64,000 bases of DNA. Origin: Desarmillaria ectypa. Lineage: Eukaryota > Basidiomycota > Agaricomycetes > Agaricales > Physalacriaceae. The notes below the pieces were generated by a model, which saw nothing but the letters and a program-made list of their open reading frames with translations, had not been told where the DNA came from and made no database searches. A program made the translations under genes and the position numbers. Every line of letters begins with the position of its first letter. Within the stretch, counting starts at the first letter, position 1. The stretch spans positions 1,302,001 to 1,366,000 of the forward strand of contig JAUDYN010000005.1 in assembly GCA_030407005.1 (NCBI GenBank), read 5' to 3'. Below are positions 1 to 11,676 of the stretch, one piece after another.

Positions 1-807
1 CCTAAGCCACAGCAGGAGCAGGTTGAGATCGAGTTGGCTGAAAAAGAGGAACGATCCGTGGCGAATGAAGACCAAACGCCTTCTTCCTCTGTTGAACAAG
101 TCCATGTCGAGGAAACACCCAGCAACAAGCAAGAGCCAGAACGTGCAGCCAAGGATGAGGATGTCGTTGAAGAGAATACTATTGATTCTCGCGAGGTGAG
201 TTTCTATCTTACGTTTATAAGCATCATCTAATGGACGAATCCAGTTGAGTGTCGACACGTCGTCATTCACAGACTCTACTAAATCCCCATGGACTCCTTC
301 ACATTCTATGACGACGCAAGATGTAGGATCGCCTGATGTGGAAATGAAGAAAGAACTCCCGGGGCAAGTCTTCCCTGTCACCGAAGAAGATTCCAAGTGA
401 GTTATACTTTCCACGGCTCACGCCTCTTGTGTCTGACAAACCCCAGATCGGTTGGATCGCTGGACACAGTGAACGAAAGTGCAGACGTGCCAGATACGCT
501 CGAAGTTCCATTTCCGCGCAAGAGGCTGGAATCGAGTGCTTCTGCGCGGCTTCTGCGGGGAGCGCTTCACAAGGTTCCGGAGGGCCGAGCGTCGTTGGAT
601 CTAGCTCAGGGAGAGTTTTCCAAGCCGAGTTCGCCTGTTGTTGAGACAAGTGCTGTGGGGATTGTGGAAAGCCTTACCACCACCACCACCACCACCACCA
701 CTGCGGAACAGGAAACGTTTTCCGGATCTGCTTCGGATGAGTCTGATGAGAGCTCGGATGATTCTTCGGAGGTTGAGCATAAGGGGAGGTGGTGTGTCGT
801 TATGTGA
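1..807 (+). CDS. 3' part of an acidic, Ser/Thr-rich protein with a C-terminal CaaX box (5' end outside window)
   Basis: Three exons can be joined: 1-195, 245-396 and 447-807, with GTGAGT donors at 196 and 397 and CAG acceptors before 245 and 447. The frame is open to the window edge, so the start is missing. The product is hydrophilic and acidic (Glu/Asp/Ser/Thr-rich), has a run of about nine Thr encoded by ACC repeats near 676-701, then a Ser/Asp/Glu tract. It ends in Cys-Val-Val-Met followed by TGA at 805-807. A C-terminal CVVM fits a CaaX prenylation signal, and Met in the last place favours farnesylation by family knowledge; membrane association is therefore inferred. I recognise no catalytic domain and cannot name the family. 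The exon joins are well supported because the phases match. Confidence 0.6.
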
Positions 808-1214
808 ATAGTTATACCCGTTACGACCATTTTATGATTTTTCATGCCTTATCTTTTCATCCGAGTCATTCAATTCACTCCCTACTCTTTCAGATCACTA
901 ATCTTTCACTATGCACTATGTTTTCATTCCAATGGATAGTAAATACGTGTCCAATCGCACCTGCGGGATCTCACGCATATATAGATGCCCACAAATAGGT
1001 TGATTGCGTTATTAGTTTCCATCGTTAAGCTGTGATTCGACGATAGCAGAGCGCACACCCGCGGGCCGATAGACTTGTCCTTCAACCCTGCAAATAGATC
1101 TCACAGGTGACTTGTCGAGCCGCGGACCGCTTGTTATCCCACATGTGGGGTAAACTGCGGGGAAGCTCAAGTCGCTTAAAAGGCAGGTCAGAGGCAGCAA
1201 ACGAGTAATCAACG
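808..1214. other. intergenic region upstream of the MFS gene
   Basis: It holds the 3' flank of the CaaX gene and the presumed promoter of the transporter. A TATA-like ATATATAG occurs near 977, which is about 240 bases from the transporter ATG and may be unrelated. I see no coding signal or repeat. Confidence 0.4.
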
Positions 1215-3121
1215 ATGGAGAAAGATACGATCCAGACATTGGAAAATGCCCCCGCCGTCCGGGATGCAGCATTCGAACGAGCTTTGGTGCGCAAACTTGA
1301 CATGCGGGTCCTCCCAACGGTATTCCTGATCTACATCATGAACTACATCGACGTAAGTGGGTCTGCTCGTTGAGGGCACTTTTAATGGTTCGCAGAGGAA
1401 CGGGATCACGACTGCACGGCTCAAAGGGCTTGAAGATGACCTAGGCCTTACAGGTGAGTGATTATTTTGAAGCTTTGACTTGTCATACGCTGCTGACTTT
1501 GGCGAGGGGCAGACCTGGAATACTCGATCATCCTTTCGGCGCTCTACGCGACGTACTGCTCAGCCCAGGTTCCCTCAAACATGGCGCTAAACTACATCAA
1601 GCGGCCTTCACTGTACATCGGCGGGTGCGTCGTCCTATGGGGCCTGATCAGCGCACTGACGGGTGTGACGCATTCGTTTCGGGGAATCCTCGCGTGTCGA
1701 TTGTTCCTAGGTATACCAGAGGCGGCGTTCTACCCAGGGAGTGAGCGTTTGTGTTTTTCTTTTCGCGCTATGCTAAAGGAGGGCGGGGAACAGCCATGTA
1801 TATGTTATCGAGCTGGTATACGAAAAAGGAACTGGCATTCCGGTCTGCTATTTTGTATTCGGGATTGCTTATCTCGAATGCGTTTGGTTCGGTGCGCGCA
1901 CCTAGAGTTCTGTGTGAGCGTTGAGCTGATGGGGACATAGTTGATGGCAGCAGGTATCCTTGGTGAGATGGAAGGTAAACGAGGCATACGTGCTTGGAGA
2001 TGGTATGTGGAAAATTGAGAAACGAAGAAACTCGACTGATATTCTGCAGGCTGTTTTACATTGAAGGATCCATCACGATCTGTATTGGTCTTTTAAGCAT
2101 GTGGTTGCTCCCCGACTATCCACACAACACGCGCTGGATGTCGGCCCAAGAACAGCGATTAGCACAAGCTAGGCTCGCAGAAGACGCAGGCGAAGCGGAT
2201 CAAGACAATAAAGAGGATAGTCCCTTGCACGGACTGAAACTGGCACTAAAGGACCCGCTGGTATACATGTTTTCAATCATGAATATCGCACAACTGCTTG
2301 GACTGAGTTTTGTCAACTTTTTCCCGACGTGCGTGTAGCTATAGTGGCGGTGTATGTGACTGACTCTTGAGCAGATTGACGGAAACATTGGGATTCTCGA
2401 CTACGGTGTCATTGTTGCTCTGCGCGTGAGTGCTGAAGGTTACATCGACCGTAGTGCTAACTCTTGTCTGGTAGACCACCGTGGGTATTTTCTGCGATTG
2501 TGTGTTGTTTGAATGCGTGGCACGCAGACAGAACTGGAGAACGGTTCTTGCACGTGTCTGGATGGTGGTGGGGAGTAATGACGGGGTTCATTATAGGATT
2601 ATCGACGATGCACATCGGCGCGCGGTATGTGTCATTATTCCTGATGGCATGTGGCTATACAGGTGGGGACTAGTGGCATGATTGAGTATGTGTGTCGCTA
2701 ACGACTAGCAGGGTTCGCGATGACGCTAGTGTGGGTATCGAACGTCGTCGTCCGTCCACCAGCAAAGAGGGCTGCTGCCATTGGCATAGTAAACGGAATT
2801 GGAAACTTGGGTAATCTGTGCGTGTTATCCCCTTCTCATGCCCATTTGTTCCAACTTGGTCGTAGAATGGGATCATACACGTGGAAAGCAGCTTGGGGAC
2901 CCGAATATCACCAGTCCATGGCTATTTCGCTTGCTGCACTCGCATTCAGCACGGTACTCTCCGTAGGCATCAGACAGAGACTCGTGAAGGAGAACAAGAG
3001 ACTTGACAAGGAAGACATTCGAGAATTTGATGCGAATCGGGTGGAAGAAGCAGCGAGATTGGAGGGGATAACGTTCGAGCAAGCAATGGAGAAACGAAGA
3101 GGCTTCCGTTATTTGTATTAG
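1215..3121 (+). CDS. MFS transporter, anion:cation symporter (Dal5/allantoate permease-like)
   Basis: The gene has about nine introns and starts at ATG 1215 (MEKDTIQTLE). The first membrane helix ends in NYID and continues across an intron into RNGITTARLKGLEDDLGLT, a signature of the ACS (Dal5-like) branch of the major facilitator superfamily. Later pieces read as further helices: RLFLGIPEAAFYPG, the VLWGLISALTG segment, and RWLFYIEGSITICIGL at the domain joint. A hydrophilic central loop is rich in Glu, Ala and Gln. The C-terminal cytoplasmic tail ends in RRGFRYLY with stop at 3119-3121. Family members import organic anions such as allantoate, pantothenate, nicotinate, biotin or tricarboxylates across the plasma membrane; the substrate here cannot be read from sequence. 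The exact ends of the exons around 1740-2000 are my inference, and the rest is firm. Confidence 0.85.
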
Positions 3122-3183
3122 TAGTCCCATCATCTGACAATCATCATTAGTATAAAACAAATATTCCATCGTATCACTCAACC

Positions 3184-4053
3184 ATGGATCGTCTCGCACA
3201 AGAACTCGTCGACGAAATAATCGACCATTTGGAAAAACCTGACCTCAAATCTTGTTCCCTTGTCTCGCGCTCCTTTTTACCCAGAACACGCACCCATCTA
3301 TTCCGGCACGTCAATATTAGTTTGAGGAGAAACCTAGAGGGCATTCCCAGGGCGTATATCCGTTCAGTATGCGTCAGCAGCCATGTCGGTGTCCCGATAG
3401 AGCTGCCCAACGTCGAGCACGCCTCATTCACCGCCATCCTATATACTTCTGACCCATTCATCGACTCGCTAAGGGGCGTACACACCATATCCCTCACAGG
3501 CACATCCATCTTTATCCGTGACCCCGCCGTCCTCTACGACTTTCTCAACCGCTTCCCTCGTCTCACTACCCTCGAGGTCGACTGCTACATGCAGTTTAGA
3601 TGCTGGGTAGAGTCAAAACAGGTCCCGAAATTTGACTCTCTGCGTGTAGAGCTGAAGGGTAGTGTACGCTGGGTTATCGGCCTCATCCACAGTGTCCGTC
3701 GACTCGAGCTCGTCAATGCATCAGCCGTTAATATCCACGACATCCTCGACGCCACCAACAACCTCCAGCATCTTGTGTTGCGCAACTACCAGCTAGGCGG
3801 GCTACTCGACATGAGCGACCTCGCCGAGTTGTCCATCGATCTACTCGATCAGCCCGCCGTCGATTGGTGGGAGATAAACCTGCGAGTGTCTTCCCCTCGC
3901 CGTGTGCACATCGCAATCCATATCCGTTCGGGGCTCCAATTAGCAGCCATGTTGCTTAAAATGGGCATCGAGGTCGTCGTAGAGTTGTACTGCAAGTTGA
4001 CAGAGGAAGAGATCCAGGAATACAAAGCCTTACTCTGCCCCGTCAAATTATAA
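3184..4053 (+). CDS. F-box domain protein, single exon
   Basis: A 289-residue intronless frame starts at ATG 3184. The N-terminus (LAQELVDEIIDHLEKPDLKS, then CSLVSRSFLPRTRTHLF) is a typical agaricomycete F-box: hydrophobic positions spaced over two helices, a Leu/Pro-type turn, and a CSLVS-type end. The remainder shows leucine-rich segments without a clean repeat, as in many members of this expanded family. Such proteins are thought to offer substrates to an SCF (Skp1-cullin-F-box) ubiquitin ligase; the target is unknown. Its stop codon is only 9 bases from the stop codon of PRMT5 on the other strand, so the two transcripts must overlap or share terminator sequence. Confidence 0.75.
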   Translation: MDRLAQELVDEIIDHLEKPDLKSCSLVSRSFLPRTRTHLFRHVNISLRRNLEGIPRAYIRSVCVSSHVGVPIELPNVEHASFTAILYTSDPFIDSLRGVHTISLTGTSIFIRDPAVLYDFLNRFPRLTTLEVDCYMQFRCWVESKQVPKFDSLRVELKGSVRWVIGLIHSVRRLELVNASAVNIHDILDATNNLQHLVLRNYQLGGLLDMSDLAELSIDLLDQPAVDWWEINLRVSSPRRVHIAIHIRSGLQLAAMLLKMGIEVVVELYCKLTEEEIQEYKALLCPVKL

Positions 4054-4062
4054 TTGTAATTA

Positions 4063-6327
4063 CTACAACCCAATCCAGCTACTCCGACCGCCAACATTAT
4101 GTAGGCCAGTCTGTCCAATCTTAATCTTTGCTCGACCCGCTTCCACCTGTCCGTGAACGACCGTCTCCACTGCATCAGCCATTGGACTCGGCGGCGCGTT
4201 TAACAATGGCGAGCTCGACGGCTTTGATGACAACCTCGATCCCTTGGTCTCCCCTTCCAAATACCCTTCTGCACACCACTCGTACCACACTCGTTTACCA
4301 TCCGTCAATCGCCACATGCTCACATGCAGCTCAGAGTGAGCAGGCAGATACATTGGATCCTACATCCTCGTTTAGAGATAATGATAACAGATAAAATAGT
4401 ATATACTCACCCTGATGGGGAAAAACATTGGGAACCAACTAAGCATGTCCTTGCTCACAACGTCCTTGTGATCAGGATGAATACTCAATCCCACCGTATC
4501 ATACAGTACCGCCTCAAAGTACCCTGCAAACCCATGCAGCACACCCCCCTCTGGGATATCAAACATCATCTCTGCACTTCGGACATTATGTCCATTATCC
4601 TTTGGTGGCTCCAGAGGCGTCGGATTCATCGCAGTCAGTGTGTATCGCTTCGACATCCTCGTATCCCCCTTTTTCGTTCCTTCCTCCTCTTCGAACCTAG
4701 GGTGCTCAAAGCCCCAGCAGTCAGCCACAGTAGGGCTCAGTCGCCTCACTGCCTGGAACATGACCACGTACGGAATCTCACCGCCAATGCCTGCTCCAGA
4801 AGTGTTTCGTGCCTCATTGTATAATTTTGACGATGAGAGTGGGGACAGATGGGCCGTGTAAGACGATGGTATAGATATCGCCGATGCTAATGACGTTGAG
4901 CATCGATGTATTGGTAAAGCAAACATTAACTCACGTTTCATCCACCTCTCTACTCCGTCTAAACACTCTGGTGAGAGCTCGTTGTCTCCAAACGACCCCA
5001 GCAACTCGCTAATAACAATATCCACCTTTTGAGGCATCTTTACGGATCGCATATCACCAAACAAGAGGTGCACATTCGGGAATGTTTGTTGCAAAAGAAG
5101 ATAGGCCGACGGATTCTTTTCGATAGCATACAGAGTGTACGAGTTGCGAGACGCGCGTTCAAGTGCTGCAAGTGCACGAGTGATGAGTGGACCTCGTCCT
5201 GCCCCAGAGACACATAGCACGCTTGTATATGATGAGCAGTCACCCTTTTTTTTTTACAAGGAAGAACACATACAGATGGTTTATACCCGCTCTGTCAATT
5301 AGGGCCCGATAAATAGCTTCTTCATAGTTTGCATATTTTACCGGATCCTGCTCAAACGTCTCGTACGTCGCATTCTGCAAGTTATCCTGCAGAGGCTGCA
5401 ACGGAGCCTGGAGGAAATCGCCATACCCCCGTGCATACGCCTCGACGCTCCCTTCCCTCGCCTCCGTCATCCGTATCAGATGGTTCACATACTGCCCATA
5501 AGCGTCTCCTCCGCCTCTGGTATGCAATCCTGCGTCGGTATGGGACAGCACAAACTTTACAGTCGGCACCGCCGTCAACAGGCTCCGCACGAGGGACTGG
5601 GTCGTCTTTGGAAGAACTGGGTAACCCTTGGCGTTGGATATGAACGAGTGGGCTGAGATCATGACATGCGATATGGGCTCTGCGGCGTAAGCTTCTGTGA
5701 TGGGGGGGAGAAGGGTCGGAAGGGGGGACGTCAAGTCCAGTGCGAGGCTCAACCGAGGGTGATACTCGCACAACGTCCGTATCGAGTCCCACGTCTCCCA
5801 GGGTGCGCGAAAATCGGGCGGTAGACCGGTAGAAGATGGGAAATATATTGGTAGACGAACAGCGAGGCGCAAGAGAGGAAAAGAGAATAAAGCAGAGTAG
5901 GTAGCTCGTGCGTAGGAAGGAGTATGAGAGAGGTTCGGTACTGGGAGAATCGCGGAGGTTAGGTTGAGAAAGGTGCAGTGACCTAATTCTTGGCGGAGTG
6001 CGATCTCGGTATCATGACGTACTCCGACGTCATGTGCGTCGAGCTGGAGCCACGGGGAGATGAGGACAGTGCAAGTCGGGGCGGGACAAGTCGGGAGGAG
6101 GTCCGCCGGTTCAAAGGAAGGCGCGGCCCGCCAAGTTTCGCTTGATGCGTCACCGTTACCAGTACACATCCTCTTCCATCTAGTCTGCCACGCGTCGGTC
6201 GTCAGTTGCACGCATCCGTCCCCCTCATCGGTGGTGCTAGCTGTCGTTAGTAAAAGACAGACCGACATGTCAATACAATGATAGACACAGCCACATACTA
6301 TTGAATGCCGAAGTGCACCGCCATCAT
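4063..6327 (-). CDS. Protein arginine N-methyltransferase 5 (PRMT5/Skb1/Hsl7 type)
   Basis: Five exons (6299-6327, 5274-6236, 4935-5221, 4411-4886, 4063-4359) give an uninterrupted 683-residue protein, close to the usual 640-700 of the family. The N-terminal part is the TIM-barrel region, ending in PLQPLQDNLQNATYETFEQD before the methyltransferase core. The core has the AdoMet-binding motif I (VLCVSGAGRGPL), the acidic residue of ENP-like EKNP, and the double-Glu loop in SELLGSFGDNELSPECLDG. The C-terminal beta-barrel ends in GGRSSWIGL. PRMT5 makes symmetric dimethylarginine on histones and Sm/spliceosomal proteins, in the nucleus and cytoplasm. The start is chosen at 6327 because a 29-base first exon with a GTATGT donor joins in phase; a second ATG at 6324 is equally possible. 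The 48-base intron 4887-4934 has no in-frame stop and would simply add 16 residues if retained. Confidence 0.93.
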
Positions 6328-6796
6328 TTATTTCAATCACCGCAGTGTTGAAAATTTTTAAAGTTTAGAGCAACGAAACGCATTGAGTATACATGTTCAT
6401 TCATACGCTTCCCCCACGGTTCAACGCTTACTTTTTACGTTCAAGTTTGATCAGCGGAGCAAGGAACATGCCGCACCCACAATGCACACCTTGTCCTTTA
6501 CGGAATAACCCCGTGAACATTGAATTGTGCCGGGGTCATCAAATCAGTTTTCCATTCAACAGACGTCAAACTACTGACGATCGGGGGATGGGAGGAAAAA
6601 CTCTTTTTTAACCTAGCAGACTGAGATAGAATTCAAAAAGTGCTCGCCCGTGCGAAGTATCTAGTATTACTATATCCATCCACTCAGCAAATCAAAGTCG
6701 AGAAAGAGGTATATACCATACCTGTCGTTTGTTGAGCAATCGACTCGCGATCGACGATCAGGGACATTAGCATCATTACATTCCTATGCTGAGTCT
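6328..6796. other. intergenic region between PRMT5 and the ankyrin gene
   Basis: It is AT-rich next to the PRMT5 start, and includes the 5' flank of PRMT5 and the 3' flank of the ankyrin gene. I see no convincing coding frame, RNA gene or repeat. Confidence 0.4.
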
Positions 6797-7226
6797 TTAA
6801 TCCACTTTTCGTATAGCAACCTCTGCTTGTAGAAACTCTGCTACTTGAGGAAAGTCTTCTGCGAGTGATTCAATAGGCTGAACAAGGCAAGATTAGTGGC
6901 CAAAAGTGAGTCCAGAAAACAGAAAGACGTACAGAAACGCCCTCGTTATTGGTCCTATCGATGACCGCACCATGATCGATGAGCCAGCGAGCGGTAACAA
7001 CGTCTTCTACTACATAGATAGGCGTCTCGCCATCGCCATCAGTGATATTGATATCACCACCGTGGGCCAACAAGAACTCAAGGACATGGATGTGACCATA
7101 CGACGCCGCTGCATGCATCGGAGTATACGTAAACTCGTCAGATATATTAGGTAATGTTCCTGCCAGGATGAGCTCCTCCACACGGGCCAGGTCCCCATCA
7201 CCAGCTGCGATCCAAATGTTGGACAT
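6797..7226 (-). CDS. small ankyrin-repeat protein (YCR051W-like)
   Basis: Two exons (6933-7226 and 6797-6877) encode 124 residues starting MSNIWIAAGDGDLARVEELI. Two to three ankyrin repeats follow, with the standard TPMHAAASYGHIHVLEFLL and GETPIYVVEDVVTARWLID patterns. The start at 7226 is preferred over the longer upstream frame because homologous fungal proteins start with the M-x-N-I-W pattern directly followed by the first repeat. The family (as in budding yeast YCR051W) is conserved but has no assigned function; ankyrin repeats mediate protein-protein contact. It is transcribed divergently from the PAS-GATA gene, with 140 bases between start codons. Confidence 0.8.
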
Positions 7227-7366
7227 GGGAGCAAGAGAGAAAAAAAAAAAAAGCAAAAATTCAGTTACATAATCAAGCGGTGCCACGTGGGACGATCGAA
7301 GGCAAACTTCCCTCTTGATCGATCGTAGCTGACTACCACGACAATCCCTCCCAGACGAGAATTTTC
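7227..7366. promoter_or_regulatory. shared divergent promoter, ankyrin gene / PAS-GATA gene
   Basis: Only 140 bases separate the two start codons. The stretch holds a T-rich tract (on the minus strand) near 7241-7254 just upstream of the ankyrin ATG. No specific operator was identified. Confidence 0.4.
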
Positions 7367-9167
7367 ATGTCCCCTTCCGTCGGCCACACGCGATGCTACT
7401 GGTCGCTACTCTCTGGCGACTTGCAGTTCATCTATCTCGACCCGGTGCTGCAGTACCACCTAGCGGAGCAAGCAGAAGCCTTGGCGGGCAAGTCGCTCCT
7501 CGACTTTGTCCATCCAGACGAGCAGTCATCGGCCAAGCATGATCTCGGTACCGTCCTAGAGAGCCGGACGCTACATGGGTCGGTGACGCGAGTGAGGTTC
7601 GCACGGCTCTCCAAGATTCGTCGCGACCTGGGGTACACGGGCCCCGTACCCGACTTTCCCGCGGCAGATAAAATCGCTGTAGACGCCAACTACATGGCAG
7701 TCGACGTCGTCATCAACTGGGCCGCCGAGGGCCTCGTCCTCTGCTTCATCCACGCCATCGTAGACATCGACCCAGCGGCCGACAATGACCAGGCGAGCAA
7801 GACGCCCTGGTCCAACTGGTGTGGCACCCCTGTACTGAGCTCGGAGCAAGTTCAAATGCTTTTCAAGCGACTCCTCATGTGCGCACCACAGACAGCATCG
7901 ACAGCACGGGTCTTCCAAATCCTCAACAACGATACCGCCAAAGATCTCGTCATCTCTTGGCCACCCGCCGACCAACCCTCAACTCGCGAGTTTGCCCGTC
8001 TTGCCAACGACATCAACGTTAACGTCGTCAACACCGACGCCAAGACGTCTTGTACACGCAGGTTCAAGTCGGCTCAGCTCGTGCAAGACGTCGGCCACGT
8101 CGAGAGCGTCTTCATTCCGCATGGTACGTGCGTGCTTGCACTATCGGATAGGGGCTAACATGCTGACTGGACCGCTGACTTTCTATTAAAGGCAGCGTCA
8201 TATTTGCATGCCACAAAGTTGATTCGCCCCCTAACTCTACCATGCCTTCTTCCTACGACCACCACCACACTCCGTATGCTCTTCCTGGCGCTGCCAATCC
8301 TCCTTATTACCCCAATCCAAACCCCTCAGCCTATTCCTACCAGCCGCCCCCACCACCATGGGACAGGTATTACCCACCGTACGAAGCTAGCAGGAACCAT
8401 GAAGGAGGAGGAGGAGGCCAATACACCTATCTTCCGCCGCCACCCAGTCCCCCAGAAGACTCTGTACCGCCTCCCAGACGCCGCGTATCGCCTCCACCAC
8501 CAGGACAGTCCCAAAGGGGTCACGGAAATCGCCCGGTAGGCGTGCTCAAGTGCAGTAGCTGCAAGGCAACTAGTAGTCCCGAATGGCGCAAGGGACCCAG
8601 TGGCAGGAAAGAGTTGTGCAATGCGTGCGTATCCTCTCACCCCCCTGTTTTTTTTCCGTTGGTCTTTCTGACTCCTTTTTTTTATTTATCTTTTGTAATT
8701 GTAGCTGCGGTCTCCGCTACGCCCGCTCCCGCGCTAAAAAGGAGGGCAGTGTTCCGAGCTCCTCTCACCACCACAAATCTTCTGGTAATGGAAGGAAGGA
8801 GAAGAGCTCGTTGTCGCTTAACGTTGTCAAGAGGGAACGTGAACAGAATTCAGCAACGCCACCGCGGTCCGCTGGCTCATCTGTGGCATCAAGTTATGAC
8901 TATGGTGGTGCACCGGGATATGACTACTATCGGTCTTACCGTAATGGTGGAGGAAGTGGCGGAAGCTCGCCTGACGGTGGAGGAGGCGGCGGCGGAGGCG
9001 GTGGTGGTAGCAACAGCAGCTTTCCTAGCTATGAGGAAGCACCGGCAGGAGGAGGAGGGAGATACTATGCGCATACAAGCCCATTGGCTGCGCCTCCCAC
9101 GACAAATGGTGGCGTAAGTTATGAAAGAAGGTATGAGAAGTGGGACAGAGACGATGTTAGGCGCTGA
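7367..9167 (+). CDS. PAS-domain and GATA zinc-finger transcription factor (White collar-2-like)
   Basis: Three exons (7367-8123, 8192-8624, 8705-9167) encode 550 residues. Residues 1-110 resemble a PAS domain (YWSLLSGDLQFIYLDP, then SLLDFVHPDEQSSAKHDL). A Tyr/Pro-rich linker follows, then one GATA finger at about residues 372-400 with CSSCKATSSPEWRKGPSG and, across the last intron, CNAC-GLRYARSRAK (Cys-x2-Cys-x18-Cys-x2-Cys). The C-terminal part is Gly/Ser/Tyr-rich, including a run of at least eleven Gly near 8980-9010. PAS plus one C-terminal GATA finger is the layout of WC-2, the non-photoreceptor partner in the fungal blue-light complex. Agaricomycetes also have other PAS-GATA proteins, so the WC-2 assignment is tentative. 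The splice joins preserve phase and rebuild the finger, so the model is firm. Confidence 0.82.
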
Positions 9168-10274
9168 TTGATCAATATGCACTTGGACCACTGCAATTCT
9201 CTTGTAATTCTACCTTACAGCTCTTCTCCTTAGTCCGTTTTTTTTTTGTGTGTTCTCCATTCTGTAATCCCGACCTCTTGTTCACTCTCCTCTTCTTGAT
9301 ATGCAGTAAAATGGGGTGTATGGCACGGATTCGAACGAAATTGTGTATAATCGAGGATGGCTTCCATAGCTTACTATTTTTGTCTTTTTCGTCGTGTGGC
9401 CTGTAAAATTTTCTATATAAACGATGAACATGCGAGATGTGCATGTATGCCTCTCTGTCATCGATGGTTACCCTAATGCACTCTTACCTCGGGGAAACTT
9501 GCTCCAAACGACCTAGGGGGGTAATAATTTCACTGATGATAGTTTGCACATGAAATCTTGTGTCTGAAATTGACATCATAGGCAAGGACAAGATCGCGGA
9601 AGTGTGTAGTATTATTAGGTTTTTATCTGAGACTAACGCTGCGCAAACAACAGGCACATGGTTTCGTAGAGAACATTCTGAGGTCACGAATGGAACGTTA
9701 TTCCTTGTTCTTTAACGTAAATTACATACAAATTCCAACAGACCTTCAATACACTCTTTTTTCTATGCCAAGAGCTGCATATGGTTTAGGCGGCCGCGGC
9801 AATTTTTGAAACAATACTTTCCGTCACGGGTTAAGGAGGAAAAGGAGGAGGATACGCGACTGGTGCTGGGGGGTGCGCTTCGCGTCAAGGCAATCGGTGA
9901 ACATACACGATCGACGATCAGGATTTATGGCAAGACCGAGTCGAACGATCACAATCCAATGTGTGATCACTGCTCACGTTCCTTGCCCCGCGTCCCTGAG
10001 GATCGTGGCTGTTCTGCCGCGGGGAGGAACGGAGCAAGGAATAACGTAAGTTTTTGACTTGAAATTGTATTCAATGGAATAAGAGCACGCACGGAAATTT
10101 TTCATTTATGCATGATTCTAAAGGCTAATGTTTGGAAGTGCAAAGAGAGGCGGGCTATCTGTTGCCGTTATTGTTCCCGGCGGCCCGACTTTGGACCGAC
10201 AGAAAGGCGGGTATTTGCGGGTATTTACTTACGCCACCGGGTCTCGGCCCGAGCAAACCTTGAGCTCGTCTTGA
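9168..10274. other. 1.1-kb intergenic stretch
   Basis: It carries the 3' flank of the PAS-GATA gene and the 5' flank of the CCDC174 gene. Short open frames exist (for example 9806-10057), but their composition does not look coding and none matches a family I know. No tRNA B-box with a matching T-stem was found. Confidence 0.35.
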
Positions 10275-11676
10275 ATGGCGCACGCTGCAAAGTCCAAGGC
10301 CAAGGGCATTAGCGCCAGCTCATTTCTGGACCTCAAGGCTGAGCTTGCGAAGAAGGAAGAGGAATTCACGAACAAGTCGTCCTCTGGAAAGAAACTGTCG
10401 AAACCGGAAAAAGTGACGTCGCTCGAAATCTTCCTAGACTCTCAACTTATGAATCTGTCTAGAAACCCACAGTATGGGCTAGGAAGAACAAGGGCGTCAG
10501 CAGTCGTGCTGCAAGAGACATCGAGTTGGAGGCTGTCAGCAAGCCTACGCTTGAATTGGCACGAGCGACGCTGGAACGCAAGGCAAAAATATATGACAAA
10601 TTAAGGAAAGGGAAAAGCGGAGGATTGAGCGAGAAGCAGTTTGATGCACTTTTGGTTGACGTGAGTTTTTTTCTCTGTAATTAACCAAGTCTTACAGACG
10701 TCGTCTTAGTTTGACAACAAGGCACCTGAATGGGAAGACGATGAAGATGATATCGATGAATCGTTAACAGTTCCTCATGCACCGGATGTATGTGTTCCCG
10801 GCACATACCAATCCCTTTTCGTCACTCAACTTTCTGTCTTAGGACGAAAACGATCCTATTATTGAGTATGAAGATGAGTTTGGACGTATACGGACTGCTC
10901 CGCGGTCCGAAGTACCAAGAGAACTCCTTCCTGGCGCCCATCCAGAAGAGGTAGACGAAGACGAGTGCGTTACCATCCTCCACAATTATCTTGCCAATTC
11001 ATTCACCTCATTCCTCAGGGACATCATAATCCGCAATCCTGTCAACCACTTCCCGATATACACACCCTCTGCAGACCGTATTGCCGAAATCGAGAAAATG
11101 CACGCAGAGGAGAACAATCCCCTTGGGGTGCATTATGATGCTACGAACGAAGTCCGTGCGAAGGGTGCCGGTTTCTATCAATTTTCGGGTGATGAAGAAA
11201 CACGGCAGAAACAAATGGAGGAGCTACGCGCGGCGCGAGATAAAACGCAAGCGGCACGACAAGAACAAGGAGCGGTGGATGTCAGCGTCGAGGGCATGGT
11301 CGCTAGTGGAAGCGGGAGTGGAAGTACTGGCGAAGGCCTTGGGAAAGGTGTAGAAAAGAGGAAAAGAGAAATCGAGGAACGGAGGAAGATGATCGAGGCC
11401 AAACGACGCAAGCTGAAGGGCAAACCGGCGGTTTTCGACGATTCGATGGTAATAACTACGGCTGTCCGCAAAGACGATGAAGAAACAGCAGTGTTTGTGG
11501 CAGGAGCACCGGAACCTGAGCCCGACACGGCCTCAGATCCGTTTGCAGCCTTTGAACGTCAGCAAGTTACAGAGAAGGACTGGAGTAAGAGCAAAGGAAA
11601 GAGCAGGTCGGATGAAGCGGATGCGTTCCTCACGTCTCTGGAGAATGAGATTCTTAATAGAAAGAAAGATAAATGA
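10275..11676 (+). CDS. CCDC174-family (DUF4078) nuclear coiled-coil protein
   Basis: Five exons (10275-10412, 10463-10660, 10710-10787, 10843-10964, 11019-11676) encode 397 residues. The diagnostic stretch is GVHYDATNEVRAKGAGFYQF in the last exon, preceded by DEFGRIRTAPRSEVPRE, both characteristic of CCDC174. The N-terminus (about 1-25) has ISASSFLDLKAELAKKEEEF, followed by KPTVWARKNKGVSSRAARDI. The C-terminal half is a charged coiled coil with a basic, nuclear-localisation-like stretch (EAKRRKLKGK). Human CCDC174 is linked to the exon-junction/spliceosome machinery; by extension this protein probably acts in nuclear RNA processing. All splice junctions preserve phase. Confidence 0.85.

Noticed and set aside
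9320..9345. A B-box-like word (GGATTCGAACG) hinting at a tRNA gene.
   Set aside because: The T-stem flanks do not pair and no A-box or acceptor stem lies at the right distance.
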